DNA from: Cladosporium sp. IMV 00045
Taxonomy: Eukaryota > Ascomycota > Dothideomycetes > Cladosporiales > Cladosporiaceae
DNA: 64,000 nucleotides
Assembly: GCA_001931905.2 (NCBI GenBank)
Contig: MSJI02000828.1
Span: forward strand, 1 to 64,000
Direction of reading: 5' to 3'
Under the pieces are notes generated by a model. That model did not search any database. It saw only the letters and a list, made by a program, of their open reading frames with translations, and was not told where the DNA came from. Numbering within the stretch: position 1 is the stretch's first letter; every line of letters starts with the position of its first letter. Of the stretch, positions 46,336-56,937 are shown piece after piece. A program made the translations under genes and the position numbers.

Positions 46336-46436
46336 GGTCAGATGGCCGAGTGGTTATGGCGCTAGCTTCAGGTACTTTGATACGAAGATACTTGCTAGTG
46401 GAGCAATCCTCGTGGGTTCGAGTCCCACTCTGATCA
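46336..46436 (+). tRNA. tRNA-Leu(CAG) with a 20-nt intron
   Basis: The acceptor stem GGTCAGA pairs with TCTGATC (one G-U), followed by discriminator A. The A-box lies in TGGCCGAGTGGTTATGGCG and the B-box is GGTTCGAGTCC. Anticodon stem CTAGC (46362-46366) pairs with GCTAG (46394-46398). The loop reads TTCAGG, then an intron at 46373-46392, then T, placing the intron at the canonical 37/38 position and giving anticodon CAG (46369-46371). A long variable arm (TGGAGCAATCCTC) fits a class II leucine tRNA. A T-rich run (ccttttgctttt) shortly downstream can terminate Pol III. Confidence 0.95.
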
Positions 46437-47113
46437 TTATCCTTTTGCTTTTGATCTGGAACGACCTCTCGGGCATGCCCAGGCCTTGTAGCTGACTGAA
46501 GTCAGGTGGTCGGCTTTTTTGTGAGAGCTTGAGGGTATAAATTTTGGCGTTGGAGAAGTACCGGCAGAGAAGTACAGCGTATCTTCTATGGCGTGGTGGA
46601 GAGGCTGCTGTTCCATTGCTTCTAACCACATCACGAACGAATGTATCACTTGATAGCTAAATCAATATATTATCAAACTTCTTATGTTTCTTGAGACTGC
46701 TATCGCTCAACGCAAGTCTCTTGCCTTTCCATATCTGATTTTCTCGAAAGCCAGACAGCGCCTTTTACATCATGTAGAGCTGAAGCTCGGACATGGGCCT
46801 TATCAACACCTCAGTCTAGAGCCGCTTATCGCGCATGTACTTTTTTTTCTTTGCCGTCGACACACAAGAATATTCCTGCCATAACTTGTCCTCACACATT
46901 ATTAAATGCCGTCAAGCGTCACACAAGCTTGACAGGTCTCTCGTAATCTGGTCCGCGTCACCATTGAATCAGACGAGGTCGCGTGACAACCGGTATTGCA
47001 TCACTAGCGTCCGTTGATTCCAAGGCGGCTGATATTGAAATCTCAAAGGATCTGGCACCCGGAAGTCTGATCTCACACCGTCCTTTAAGGTCCTGGAAAC
47101 TTCAACAACAACA
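46437..47113. other. Intergenic region between tRNA and transporter gene
   Basis: This contains the Pol III terminator T-runs and the promoter and leader of the transporter, which ends in CAACAACAACA before its ATG. No other gene is seen. Confidence 0.6.
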
Positions 47114-48781
47114 ATGGCGTCCTACGAACGCCGCTCTTCGATGGAGGATCGCTGGAGGGGCCAATCGCCAACCGGCTCTCAGCGGCGAAAGCTATCTTTC
47201 AACCCGGTAGCTGAATGGGAACCACCCATAGCCCAGGAAGAACCGGTTGAAGCACCACAAGTCAGCAAAAGCAAACGAGTCTTGCAAGTTGCTATTGCGG
47301 TGCTCTACTGCCTACTCGGTGCCGGCGTCGTCTTTGGGTATGCAGCATTGAAACCTGTCCTCGTCGACCAAGGCGTGTATAGGGACAAGTGCACGAAGCA
47401 GGAATGGCGCGATGGAGTGTGGGTGTGCTACGAGCAGGAAGTTCGTCTGAATCTCATGTTCACCGTCGCGGCTGTCAGCACCAACATGTGCGCTCTTCCT
47501 GTGGGAACGATTCTGGACAAGTACGGTCCCAGGATAGCGAGCTTTGTGGGCGTTGTGTTCCTCACCCTTGGAGCGCTGCTCATGGCATTTGCAGCCGATC
47601 TGCCTTTTGATGGTTATATTCCGGGATACCTGTGTCTGGCTCTCGGTGGACCCTTCATTTTCATCCCATCGTTCCAGCTGAGCAACACCTTCCCAAGGCA
47701 CTCTGGTCTGATATTGGCGTTATTGACAGGAGCTTTCGACACCAGCAGTGCGGTTTTCCTTGCGTATCGACTCATATACCAAGGAACAAACGGGTCTTTC
47801 AGTCCGAAGAAGTTCTTCCTCATGTATCTTATCGTCCCAGTCCTGGTTCTTGCAGCCCAACTGGTGGTCATGCCAAGCCAGAGCTACAAGACCGTTGGAG
47901 AAATCGCTAAGCAGACGGAGGAGCCCACTTCTGCGAACGGAACCAACGACAACCGTAACGGCAACCACAACGCCGATTCAGAAGACGCAGCCCTTCTCAG
48001 ACCCAAAACTGGCGAGAATACACAACAACCGGCCATCGAGAAGGACAAATCCGGCGTCTATGGCGCACTGCACGGCAAGACAGCAGCGCAACAAATCACC
48101 ACGCCCTGGTTCATCCTGATCACCCTCTTCACCGTCATCCAAATGCTCCGCATCAACTACTTCGTCGCCACGATCCGCACCCAATACACGGAAATGCTGC
48201 ACTCCCCCTCCCGCGCCGTGCGCGTCAACGAATTCTTCGACATCGCCCTCCCCCTCGGCGGCGTCATCAGCGTCCCCTTCATCGGCCTCGTGCTCGACCA
48301 CACTTCCACGCCCTTCGTGCTGGCGCTCCTCGTCTCCATCGCCACGGCCATCGGCGTGCTCGGCGTCATTCCCCACATGAGGGCCGCCTACGCCAACATC
48401 TGCCTCTTCACGATCTACCGTCCACTCTACTACACCGCCGTGTCGGATTACAGCGCCAAGGTGTTCGGGTTCGCGACGTTCGGGAAAGTCTACGGCCTCG
48501 TCATTTGTTTAGCGGGTTTGTTGAATTTCACGCAGGCGGGGCTTGATGCGCTGACGCATAAGGCTTTTGCGAACGATCCGATTCCTGTTAATGTCATTTT
48601 GTTGAGTTCTGCGCTTCTGGTGGGTGTTGTGCTTGTGGGGTACGTTTGGCGGAAGAGTTATACCATGCATAGGGAGAAGTTGGAGGAGGAGGCTGAGACT
48701 GCCAGAGAGACTCTGATTCCGGGAGCGGATGTGGAGAATACGGAGAGGCCGCATGGCCATGAGACGTATGGGACCGCGTAG
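47114..48781 (+). CDS. MFS transporter of the Fmp42/SLC43 type
   Basis: This intronless gene encodes 555 residues from ATG 47114. A hydrophilic, Arg-rich N-terminus of ~55 residues precedes the first membrane helix (VLQVAIAVLYCLLGAGVVFG). The AALKPVLVDQGVYRDKC segment, with Cys residues in the first extramembrane loop, matches the Fmp42-like group. The MFS signature loop is LPVGTILDKYGPRIASF. A long charged loop around residues 260-320 divides two six-helix halves, and a hydrophilic tail ends the protein. Distant animal relatives (SLC43) carry amino acids; yeast Fmp42 is little characterised, so the substrate is unknown. It converges with the next gene, 198 bp between stops. Confidence 0.85.
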   Translation: MASYERRSSMEDRWRGQSPTGSQRRKLSFNPVAEWEPPIAQEEPVEAPQVSKSKRVLQVAIAVLYCLLGAGVVFGYAALKPVLVDQGVYRDKCTKQEWRDGVWVCYEQEVRLNLMFTVAAVSTNMCALPVGTILDKYGPRIASFVGVVFLTLGALLMAFAADLPFDGYIPGYLCLALGGPFIFIPSFQLSNTFPRHSGLILALLTGAFDTSSAVFLAYRLIYQGTNGSFSPKKFFLMYLIVPVLVLAAQLVVMPSQSYKTVGEIAKQTEEPTSANGTNDNRNGNHNADSEDAALLRPKTGENTQQPAIEKDKSGVYGALHGKTAAQQITTPWFILITLFTVIQMLRINYFVATIRTQYTEMLHSPSRAVRVNEFFDIALPLGGVISVPFIGLVLDHTSTPFVLALLVSIATAIGVLGVIPHMRAAYANICLFTIYRPLYYTAVSDYSAKVFGFATFGKVYGLVICLAGLLNFTQAGLDALTHKAFANDPIPVNVILLSSALLVGVVLVGYVWRKSYTMHREKLEEEAETARETLIPGADVENTERPHGHETYGTA

Positions 48782-48979
48782 GTTGGGTTATAAGATTGGT
48801 TTATGCTTGCATGTATTCCATCGTACAAATGTGTTTTCCACAGATATTGTGGCAACGGCCCGATCTTCTGACAGTCGCCGCTGGTCATATCAAGGCCGGT
48901 ATGCGTATACCAGCCCCGTGCTTCGAAGAAAGAACGATCTACAACCGCTCGTCTCTTTCATCATATCGGTGCTACGCCC

Positions 48980-50345
48980 TTACGGTCTACCCTGAAAAGT
49001 CTTCAGAGGAACCGCATGACCATACGAGTCCGGCGGACCAAACTCATCGCCATGATACCCGCCATCACCCACCCACCGCTGCTGCTCCTTCAGCTTCCTC
49101 TCCTTCCTACCAGACCACCACCACTTCAACCCCAAAACGCCCGAATAAAGCACAGCAACAGTCAGGACCACCACAACATAGCGCGAATTGTACGACGAGT
49201 TGCCGGCGAAATTAAATCCAAGCCCGCCGTTGATCAGTCCAAAGAGGAACACGACCGGACCGAGGTACTTGTGGATTTTGGAGAAGGTCGTGGGGGACTT
49301 GGTTGGTTTCCATGTGCGGTGGTGGAGGAGACCAAGGGCGAATTGGAAGAGAAGGGCGATGACGATGAGGAGGCCGATGATTTGGTGGGCGGAGGCGAGG
49401 CTGTTGGACTGTTGTGGGTTAGTCAGAGGGATTGGAGAAGATGAGAAGGGGAGCAGCTCACTTTGTTGTACAGCGTTGATAAATAAATACCAATGCCGAA
49501 ACCGATGAGGATGCACAGGAGAGCCAGAGTTTGTACGGCGGCGTGCCAGAGCGCTTTGTGAATGACTCTCAAGAGGAGCGAGCCGAGAGGGAAAAGAAAG
49601 ACAAAGGATCCAAGCATGATCAAGGCGTGAGCCGCCGGTGCAGAGCTGTTGTCGCCGGTCATTTCTTTCGCCTCGCTCGCATCCGCAAGCGTGTACGTGC
49701 CGTTGGAGTTGTTCGGCGGTGGCACTGTGCCGTTGTCTTTCGAGGTAGCGGCGCGCATGTCCATGGTGAAGTGGCCGTAGAAGTCGTGTCGGCGCATGGA
49801 CGCGGTCTGAGACGAGGATTTCATGACTTGGCTGGGGCCTACGGCGAAGATGAAAGGGTATGAGGTGCTGCTCAGATCGAACTGCTTCCGACCAGACAGC
49901 CAGGACGTGCAGTTGCGGCACACCGCGTCAGCGCGCAGTCTTCCGTCGCGGCCGACAGTGTTGCTGCTGTTGAAGCCGGATGGTCGAAGTAGTTCCAGGT
50001 CGATATCCTCGGTGAAGGTCGGCTCGGCATGACCTTTTGCGATTCTTGGAGAGACGGTCACCCCTGTACCGTTGTCGCTGGGATATGCTGCGAGTATCAA
50101 GGCATCTTCCATCTCAGACCCCAGACCGACTGCTGCCCATGCTTGTCCTGCTGGTGCTTCGAGGTGGAAGTAGAGATCACCTGTTGCCTCTACGGCGTTC
50201 AATGCGAAGACGAATGATTGGTCTGTGGAAGGAGACTTGAAGACGAATGTTGCTGAGTTGGTGTTGTTCTCGGTGTCATTCTCGGCAGCAATGGCCAATT
50301 TGTGAAAGAAATAATCAGGAACAGAAAATGGAATAGGGACAGCAT
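48980..50345 (-). CDS. DOMON/cytochrome b-type heme domain plus cytochrome b561 protein, with apparent frameshift near the signal peptide
   Basis: The body of the protein is read from 50298 to 49462 and, after a 53-nt intron, 49408 to 48980 (about 420 residues). The extracellular part is a cellobiose-dehydrogenase-like cytochrome domain (FVFALNAVEATGDLYFHLEA, GLGSEMEDALILAAYPS; the Met is a likely axial ligand). It is followed by a cytochrome b561 core with His in membrane helices (ALIMLGSFVFLF, VIHKALWHAAVQ, SAHQIIGLLIVIALLF, FSKIHKYLGPVVFLF). Such proteins are plasma-membrane iron or quinone reductases. The ATG at 50345 opens a fine signal peptide (MLSLFHFLFLIISFT) but in another frame, and no intron joins the two. 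One missing base in the run at 50299-50301 would explain it, either as a sequencing error or a real mutation. Confidence 0.85.
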
Positions 50346-51195
50346 GTTAATCGTAGCCGCCAGGGCCTGATTAAAGACAGAGAGAAAGGAAAGAGTGTTA
50401 ATGGAAGAGATGAAGCGAATGCTCGTTTGGCCACCTTCGAGCAACCGTCTCTATATTATTTCTCGACAAGATGTGCCGCGCCAGTTGACGCCCTTGGATA
50501 TAGTTTCGGCATTCTGTGCCAGCTTGGTCATCTGGAAGAAACGCATCGTTGGTGTATGGCTTGGATGGTCGGCGCGTAATGTGAGACGACGTCGGCGCTT
50601 AGCGACTGAGGGGGGACAAGCCTGAATGATTGGACATTGCAACAGCGCCAAATCTATTCTGAGATAGTTCATTGATTTGTTAGCTATGTAAAGAATAATC
50701 TATGCACTGTTACACGCTGTGCGAGCGTTCTCTTACAACGTCCACCCCTTATGATTTCCTGTGGCGTATTCGGCATACAGTCGCCGCTGCAACAAAGAAT
50801 ATCAAGTTTCTTCAGCTGCAGGATTGCCGGCAACAAGGCGGTCAGTCGCTTCCCGGCGGAATGGCACTTCTTGGTGGAGTGAGTTGCCTAGCTGTTGGGT
50901 ATGGAGGTATGGAGCAACTTGCGGGCATTGCAGATGCAGTCGGTCTTGCAAAGATGCTGGATCGCTGCTGAAAGTGATCATGTTTCCGCCTTGTGCCAAC
51001 AGGCCAGTGTCGTCGAATTATCGCACGCGCGACGTGCCTGAGTAGTGTTGGCCACTGATTGCGACCGCTTTTTGCCAGGTCCAGCAGCAAGCACCAATGC
51101 GGTGATCTGCCCAAGCGTCCGAAGGCCTTCATCATGCATGAACCCAAAGTCGGAACAAGATCAAGTCACGTTTCGGCATTCATTGAAGAAGAAGC
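50346..51195. other. Intergenic region
   Basis: This 0.85 kb holds the leader of the cytochrome b561 gene and the 3' flank of RRP41. Short ORFs are present without coding character; no gene is called. Confidence 0.55.
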
Positions 51196-52016
51196 TCATC
51201 CGACTTTGCCTTCGAGCAACTTCCTTCCATGCGCCCTGATCACGCCGTCCAGAATGCCTCGAATCTGGCTGCATCCATCCAGACCGACAGAAATCATGGC
51301 CTCCAACCTAGCCATGTGTACCTTTGTCTCGAGAACCAAGCTGCAAATCCTGTCCTCGCCTCCACTGCTAGCGATGGTCAAAAAGGGTAGTTCCTGCTCC
51401 TCCAGACCGTTCAAGTCGAGCAATGGATCCGCCTCTTCCTCTTTGTCTGCGTAACTAGCGGTTGTAGCGACGGTCGTAGCTGCGATGTAGTCGGTCATGG
51501 GGATTCCAGCGTCAACGAGCGCGAGAGTTGCCGCGTTCAAGCAGGCGGCGAGCAATGAGCCGTCCTGGGAGAGGATGTGCAGGTTGACGGTGATGGTGCT
51601 GTGCGGGAAGAGGTGGGTGAGGAGGGTGCTCTCGAATGCGGATGCGATCGTGTGCTGCATCTCACTTGTGCGCCTGTACGTATGTCAGTGGTTTGTTCTT
51701 GCAGCGTGTCGAATAGCATTCTCTTCGCATACTTGTCGCTCTTCGCTCTCTTCTTCCTATCCATGCCGGAAAAGCCAGCGAAGTTGACCTCGACCTCGAT
51801 TCTGGCCTTGTCTGATTGCGACCTTCCACCACTGGCACTCTTCTCCTGCGGTCCAGCAACAGTACAAATGATCTTGGTGTTGCCCATCTCGAAGTAGCTT
51901 GATCCATCTGCTGCTGCTTGGGTGCTCATCTGGGCCTGCAGTCGGCGCAGCTCGTTCCATCTGCGGCCGTCAAGGCGCAGATGCGCCAGGATGTATGTTG
52001 ATGTGTCGAGAGGCAT
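51196..52016 (-). CDS. SKI6: Exosome core subunit Rrp41/Ski6 (RNase PH-like)
   Basis: Exons are 52016-51733 and 51673-51196 with a 59-nt intron (GTATGC...TACAG), giving 253 residues. The protein is an RNase PH-fold subunit of the nine-membered exosome ring used for 3'-5' RNA processing and decay in nucleus and cytoplasm. Signatures are the N-terminal LRLDGRRWNELRRL, GNTKIICTVAGPQE, the joined GMDRKKRAKSDKRTSEMQ, TVNLHILSQDGSLLAACLNA, DAGIPMTDYIAATTVA and the end region SQIRGILDGVIRAHGRKLLE. Eukaryotic Rrp41 is structural rather than catalytic. It is divergent from the SNF2-family gene, 358 bp between starts. Confidence 0.95.
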
Positions 52017-52374
52017 GGCTGTGGCGGTAGTTTTTCCTCAGAACACTTTGTTGAGCCTCAATCGGTGGTGAATGCAATTTATTTCAAATCATTGTCCAAA
52101 TTTCAAGGCTCGCAGGCACTCGCACCTTCGCAGCTTGAAGCGGAGAGGAAGCGCGCCCATCGCGTCAAACGGTACAGTACAACATCGCATTACATTCACT
52201 TACACTACTGACATCACGCATTCGGTGGCTTGAATGTGTGTTTCTTTCAAGTTCACAGTGGTTAGACAACTGCTTTCACTTCGCCTTCTCGTGTTCGCTT
52301 GCCTCGCCCTGACATAGCGAGAGCAGTCTTTTGATCTTCTCTTTGTTGCCACCAACCTACTTACAACATGCAAA
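52017..52374. promoter_or_regulatory. Divergent promoter region between RRP41 and the SNF2-family gene
   Basis: Both transcription units start in this 358-bp interval. An extra ATG at 52368, out of frame with the plus-strand gene, lies seven bases before its chosen start. Confidence 0.5.
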
Positions 52375-52451
52375 ATGGCCGGCCGCAGACTGGACAGTTC
52401 GGCGCACCGCCGACGAAACGTCGTGGATCGCATAGATATAGCGGAGGGTGA
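52368..52451 (+). other. Overlapping upstream ATG frame at the start of the SNF2-family gene
   Basis: An ATG seven bases upstream of the main start opens a 27-codon frame beginning MQNGRPQTGQF that overlaps the main frame and stops at 52449-52451. Its context (caacATGc) is weaker than that of the main ATG (caaaATGg). It could act as a translational regulator, or, if spliced, provide an alternative N-terminus. Confidence 0.4.
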
Positions 52452-55400
52452 ACTTACCGACAGCGACGACGACGACCTCGACTCGGTACCCAAACAAAGA
52501 GGTGAAGCCCGGATGGAATCTCTTCTCAACCCGCGCGACGCTGTCGAGATAAGCTCTGACGGCGACGAAGGCGGATCCTCAGACAGGAAGCGCAAGGCTA
52601 CCGGAGAGAGAGTTGCTTTCACCGACGATGAGGACAGTGATGCCGCCTACAGGCAATTCAAGCAGCGGAAGACCGTGGAGAGAAAGAAAGTCGCCGCCGA
52701 GCGTAAGAAAATCACCAAAAGAACAAACAAAAACTCCATCGTAGGGTTGAAGCCAAAACCCAAGCGTGCCGCTCCCAAGCGCAAGGAGAGACACTATGGT
52801 GATCCTTCTGATGACGAAGAAGCCCTCATGGAGAGCACACTCCCCGACTACGTACAGCAACGCCGTTCTGCTTGGGACCGCGATCGGAAGGAACTCGGCG
52901 ATGCTGGCCTGCAGTTCCCTCCCGAGTACGATGATATCTCTTTTTCGGATGACGAGCACTTGGAGTCACTCAAAGAAAGGCCTGCTCTGTCCGAGAACAT
53001 GCAGCCTCGCGCTCCTTACGAGGACATCGAGTTACCAGCCTCTTACGGTATCATCCCTGCTCCAATTGCCCAGTTCTTGCGAAAGTACCAGATCGAAGGA
53101 GTTGAATTCTTGCACGAGTTATTCGTATATCAACGGGGAGGAATTCTTGGTGACGACATGGGTCTTGGAAAGACCATCCAAATCATTGCGTTTCTCACTG
53201 TTGTATTCGGCAAGACAGGCGACGAGCGCGATGCAAAACGTATGCGCAAAGTGAGACGTCACCGTGATGGCGAGAAATGGTACCCGCGTGTGCTTCTCGT
53301 GGTACCGGGCACGCTGGTTGCGAATTGGAAAAACGAGCTCAAGAAATGGGGTTGGTGGCACATTTACACCTGCCACGGCGGCGCCGAGGGACGTCTTTCC
53401 GCTCTCGATGCCGCAAGAGCGGGAAGGCTGGAAATCATGATTACGACGTACGAGACCTACCGCAACCATGCGAGCGCCATCAATGTCGTTCGCTGGGATT
53501 GTGTCATTGCCGATGAGTGCCACAGGATCAAGGAACGCAAGGCGGAGACCACGAAGATCATGAACGATATCAATGCTCTTTGCCGCATCGGCCTGACAGG
53601 CACAGCGATTCAAAATAAGTATGAAGAGCTCTGGACTCTCTTGAATTGGACAAATCCAGGCGCGCTTGGTCCGCTCTCAAGTTGGAAGACGACCATCGCC
53701 TTGCCCCTCAAACTCGGACAGAGCCATGATGCAACATACGCCCAATTGAAGAAATCCCGCGAGGTTGCACAGAAGCTTGTCAACAATCTTCTCCCACGGT
53801 TCTTGCTCCGCCGTCCCAAGGCACTTATTGCCGATCAGCTACCCAAGAAGAGCGACAAAGTTGTCTTCTGCCCCCTCAGCGAACAGCAAGAACTCGCCTA
53901 CAACAATTTTTGCGATACTGAGATGATCCTACGCATCCGTCACGCATACGATCCATGTCCATGCTCCTCGGGCAAGAAGCAGGGCTGGTGCTGCTACACA
54001 TTGGTTGATGGAAAGAAGTGGCAAGTCTTTGTCTTCCCAGCGCTACAGACCTTCCAGAAGATCGCAAACCACCTCGCGCTCTTGCTCCCACACAGTCCTG
54101 ACGCCGGCGAGAAACACGAGAAGGAGCTCGAGAAATTGAAGATGGCCATGCCGGACTCGTGGCAGGACATGTATGCGCAACGTGACAGCATATTGCATTA
54201 CACGGATCTGCAGTTCTGTGGCAAGTGGCGCATTTTGAAGAAGCTGCTTAAGCTTTGGCATGACAGCGGCGATAAGGTTCTTGTGTTCAGCTATTCTGTC
54301 CGTCTCCTTGACATGCTTGACATGCTGTTCAAGATGACAACGACATACAACGTCTCATCCCTTTCGGGAAGGACGCCCGTTGAAGAGCGTCAGGTATGTA
54401 CAGCTGTGGTTTGGGTTCGAAGCCAACCTGTAATCTCGATGCATTGACTAACAACTCGGAACAGGAACTTGTGGATGACTTCAACTCCAACCCCAGCGCT
54501 TTCGTCTTTCTCATCTCCACAAAGGCCGGTGGACTGGGTCTCAATATCACGTCAGCGAACAAGGTGGTGATTGTGGATCCAAATTGGAATCCAGCATACG
54601 ACCTCCAAGCCCAAGATCGTGCGTATCGCCTAGGCCAGACCCGTGATGTTGAGGTCTTCCGCCTCATCTCCGCCGGCACCATCGAAGAGATCGTATACGC
54701 TCGCCAAGTATACAAACAACAGCAGGCAAACATCGGCTACAACGCTTCAGTCGAGCGACGCTACTTCAAAGGCGTGCAGGACCAGAAAGAAATGAAAGGC
54801 GAGATCTTCGGCCTGGCGAATTTGTTCGCACCGACGAGCGACGAGGTCAAGCTTCGCGACATCTTCAACAAGACCAACATCGCCGAGTCTCGCGCCGGCG
54901 TGGAAATCGCAGGACTCGACCTGGAAGCATCGCGCGATGAGGAAGATGACGACGATATTATCGAAGAGGACACTGCGCTTTCCCAGCTGGCGGCCGAAAT
55001 TGTCGACGAGCCGGGCACGAGGCGCAAGAAAGCGGGTGAAGGCAAGAGGAAACCCGACGGGGTCATGGCAATCCTCGCAGGCGCTGGTGTGAAGTACACG
55101 CACGAGAACGCAGAAGTCATCGGCACCAGCAAGATTGAAAGGCGGATCTCGTCTCGCGCTCAGAAAGCCGGCGGTGCGACTTGGGACCGCGAGCGCGCCT
55201 TCATGCAGAGTCAAGCATCGCAGAACGACACTAACGATGTACCTTCGCATCCTCACTTGAGGAGGTCAGGTTCCGACGACGACGAGGAGGAGGATGACAC
55301 GCCGAAAAGACAGCAGCCGGCGGTTCGGTACACGTACAAACCGCCGGAAGAGGTCCGGAAGCGCCAATTCTGCTCCATGGCGAAGTCGCTGGGCTTTGAC

Positions 55401-55508
55401 AATGTGAGCGACTTTGCTCTGGTGGTGGAGGGTTGGACGCAGGATCAGCGGCGCAGGGCTCTAGATCGTTTCTATGCGGGTAGGAGAGCGGCGTTGGCGA
55501 AGTCGTAG
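52375..55508 (+). CDS. SNF2-family DNA-dependent ATPase, ERCC6L2-like
   Basis: Exons are 52375-54393 and 54465-55508, giving 1020 residues. An acidic/basic N-terminus of ~215 residues precedes the ATPase: LRKYQIEGVEFLHEL, Walker A GDDMGLGKTIQ, LLVVPGTLVANWKNELKKW, Walker B-type ADECHRIKE (DECH), LTGTAIQNKYEELW, then the second lobe with LVFSYSVRLLDMLDML, STKAGGLGLNITSAN and QAQDRAYRLGQTRDVEVFRL. Between the lobes is a Cys cluster (CPCSSGKKQGWCC) characteristic, as I recall it, of the ERCC6L2 branch. Family members remodel nucleoprotein during DNA repair or transcription-coupled processes; human ERCC6L2 acts in genome maintenance. The long charged C-terminus ends in a helical KSLGFDNVSDFALVVEGW module. 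Assignment to SNF2 is certain and to the ERCC6L2 branch likely. Confidence 0.92.
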
Positions 55509-56121
55509 CATGGACTTTGGTTCCGGAGTTGTGGTGCCAGCACCGCAGTGTCACGATATTTTCTTTTGGCAGTCAAGATACCCTTTGTTGCACAATAGCG
55601 CCCTATGGGCTACATTATGATTCTCATTCTTTTCCACGTGGCTACGCCCTAACATGTACATGCATTCTTGCGTGAAAGCCGCCCCGCTCATTCTTCCGTA
55701 CTGCCTAGATCTCGCCAAAACTGAGGATTTTGCGCATGTACGCTGTAGGGCGTGAGAGACAAAAATGCGATGCCGCAACGGAATGTAATTCAGGCACCGT
55801 GGATCATTTACTATGTAGCTATTGCATATTTCACCATCCCTTCTCTCCATAGTTGACAGTTGCATGTCGGGGTAACAAACCTTATTTCATTTCGCCTAGG
55901 ATTGCCCACTGTCCAATGCGGGCCATGAGTCAAGAATATCCCGCCTCGAATATAGAATACAGTCATTTTCCATATCCGGTTTTCTCTACTCGATTTATCC
56001 CAATAACACTTCCATCGTTCAGACACTCTGCACGAGACACGCAGTGAAATTTTTGTCTCACGCATTCACCTGCGGTCATTGTTCTGCCCTTTTGTTCCAA
56101 TTCTCTCGCCACAACGCCACA
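55509..56121. other. Intergenic region
   Basis: This holds the 3' UTR of the SNF2-family gene and the promoter of the acetyltransferase gene. No gene is seen. Confidence 0.6.
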
Positions 56122-56937
56122 ATGACCATCAAAGAACCATCACAGAACAATCCGAATGGAGTCGCACAAGAAGTGGATCTCGACCCTGAGAAGATTCTTC
56201 CAGGAACAACATTCCCTCAAACCAATGGCAAGTCTGGTTCACCGGACGAAGCGGCTCACATCAGCCCTCAATCGCAACCAGGACCCATGATCAACAACCG
56301 ACCAACGACAGTAACACTATACCAATCCGACGCCCTCAAATCCGCCGAACAAATACCCAAACTCCACGACCTCATCAACGACGCTTTTGACATCTCCCAC
56401 GCCAGAACGGGCGTGTTGCCAGATTCTTATACACGCGTGGTGTCCCACGAACAGTTGACCCAAGAACTCTCCGGCAAAAGCACATTTACGTATGTCATCG
56501 CGTACACCGACACATCTCAAGTAATCGGAACCGCATCCGCCAAAAGGTACAAAGACACGTTGGAGCGGACGGCGCCTTGCATTGAGCAACCCAGAACCTG
56601 TTTCATGCGCACCGGAACTTCAGGGCGAGATGCGGAGGGATGGGAGTTGGCGTCTATGGCCGTGGATCCTACGTTGCAGCGGAAGGGATTGGCGGGCTTA
56701 CTCATTGAGTTGGTGGAGGGGGGGGGGGTGAAGCGGCGGTTTGCGGTTGCGAAGAAGCAGGATGGAGCGTCTGAGCGTAGACTGGTCATGCTCTTGACGA
56801 CGATTAAGGAGGTTAATTTCACGTTCTATTCGCGGAGAGGGTATGACTTGGACTACGAGACGTACCAGAAGCCTGGGTGGTATGGAAGTCTGACGGGGTT
56901 TATGGTCGTTCACATGAGCAAGCAGCTTGATGCATGA
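56122..56937 (+). CDS. GNAT-family N-acetyltransferase
   Basis: This single-exon gene encodes 271 residues from ATG 56122 (context CACAATGACC); the open frame continues upstream only through non-ATG codons. An acidic, disordered N-terminus of ~60 residues is followed by a GNAT fold: FTYVIAYTDTSQVIGTASAK (beta strands), EGWELASMAVDPTLQRKGLA (acetyl-CoA-binding Q/RxxGxG/A-type motif, here QRKGLAG), and FTFYSRRGYDLDYETYQKPG near the end. Acceptor substrate is unknown; the family includes small-molecule and protein acetyltransferases. A run of ten G at about 56718-56727 encodes GlyGlyGly and is a potential indel hotspot. Confidence 0.82.
   Translation: MTIKEPSQNNPNGVAQEVDLDPEKILPGTTFPQTNGKSGSPDEAAHISPQSQPGPMINNRPTTVTLYQSDALKSAEQIPKLHDLINDAFDISHARTGVLPDSYTRVVSHEQLTQELSGKSTFTYVIAYTDTSQVIGTASAKRYKDTLERTAPCIEQPRTCFMRTGTSGRDAEGWELASMAVDPTLQRKGLAGLLIELVEGGGVKRRFAVAKKQDGASERRLVMLLTTIKEVNFTFYSRRGYDLDYETYQKPGWYGSLTGFMVVHMSKQLDA

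Noticed and set aside
45956..46495. Frame of about 180 codons
   Set aside because: It reads through the complete tRNA-Leu gene and AT-rich flanks, so it is not coding.
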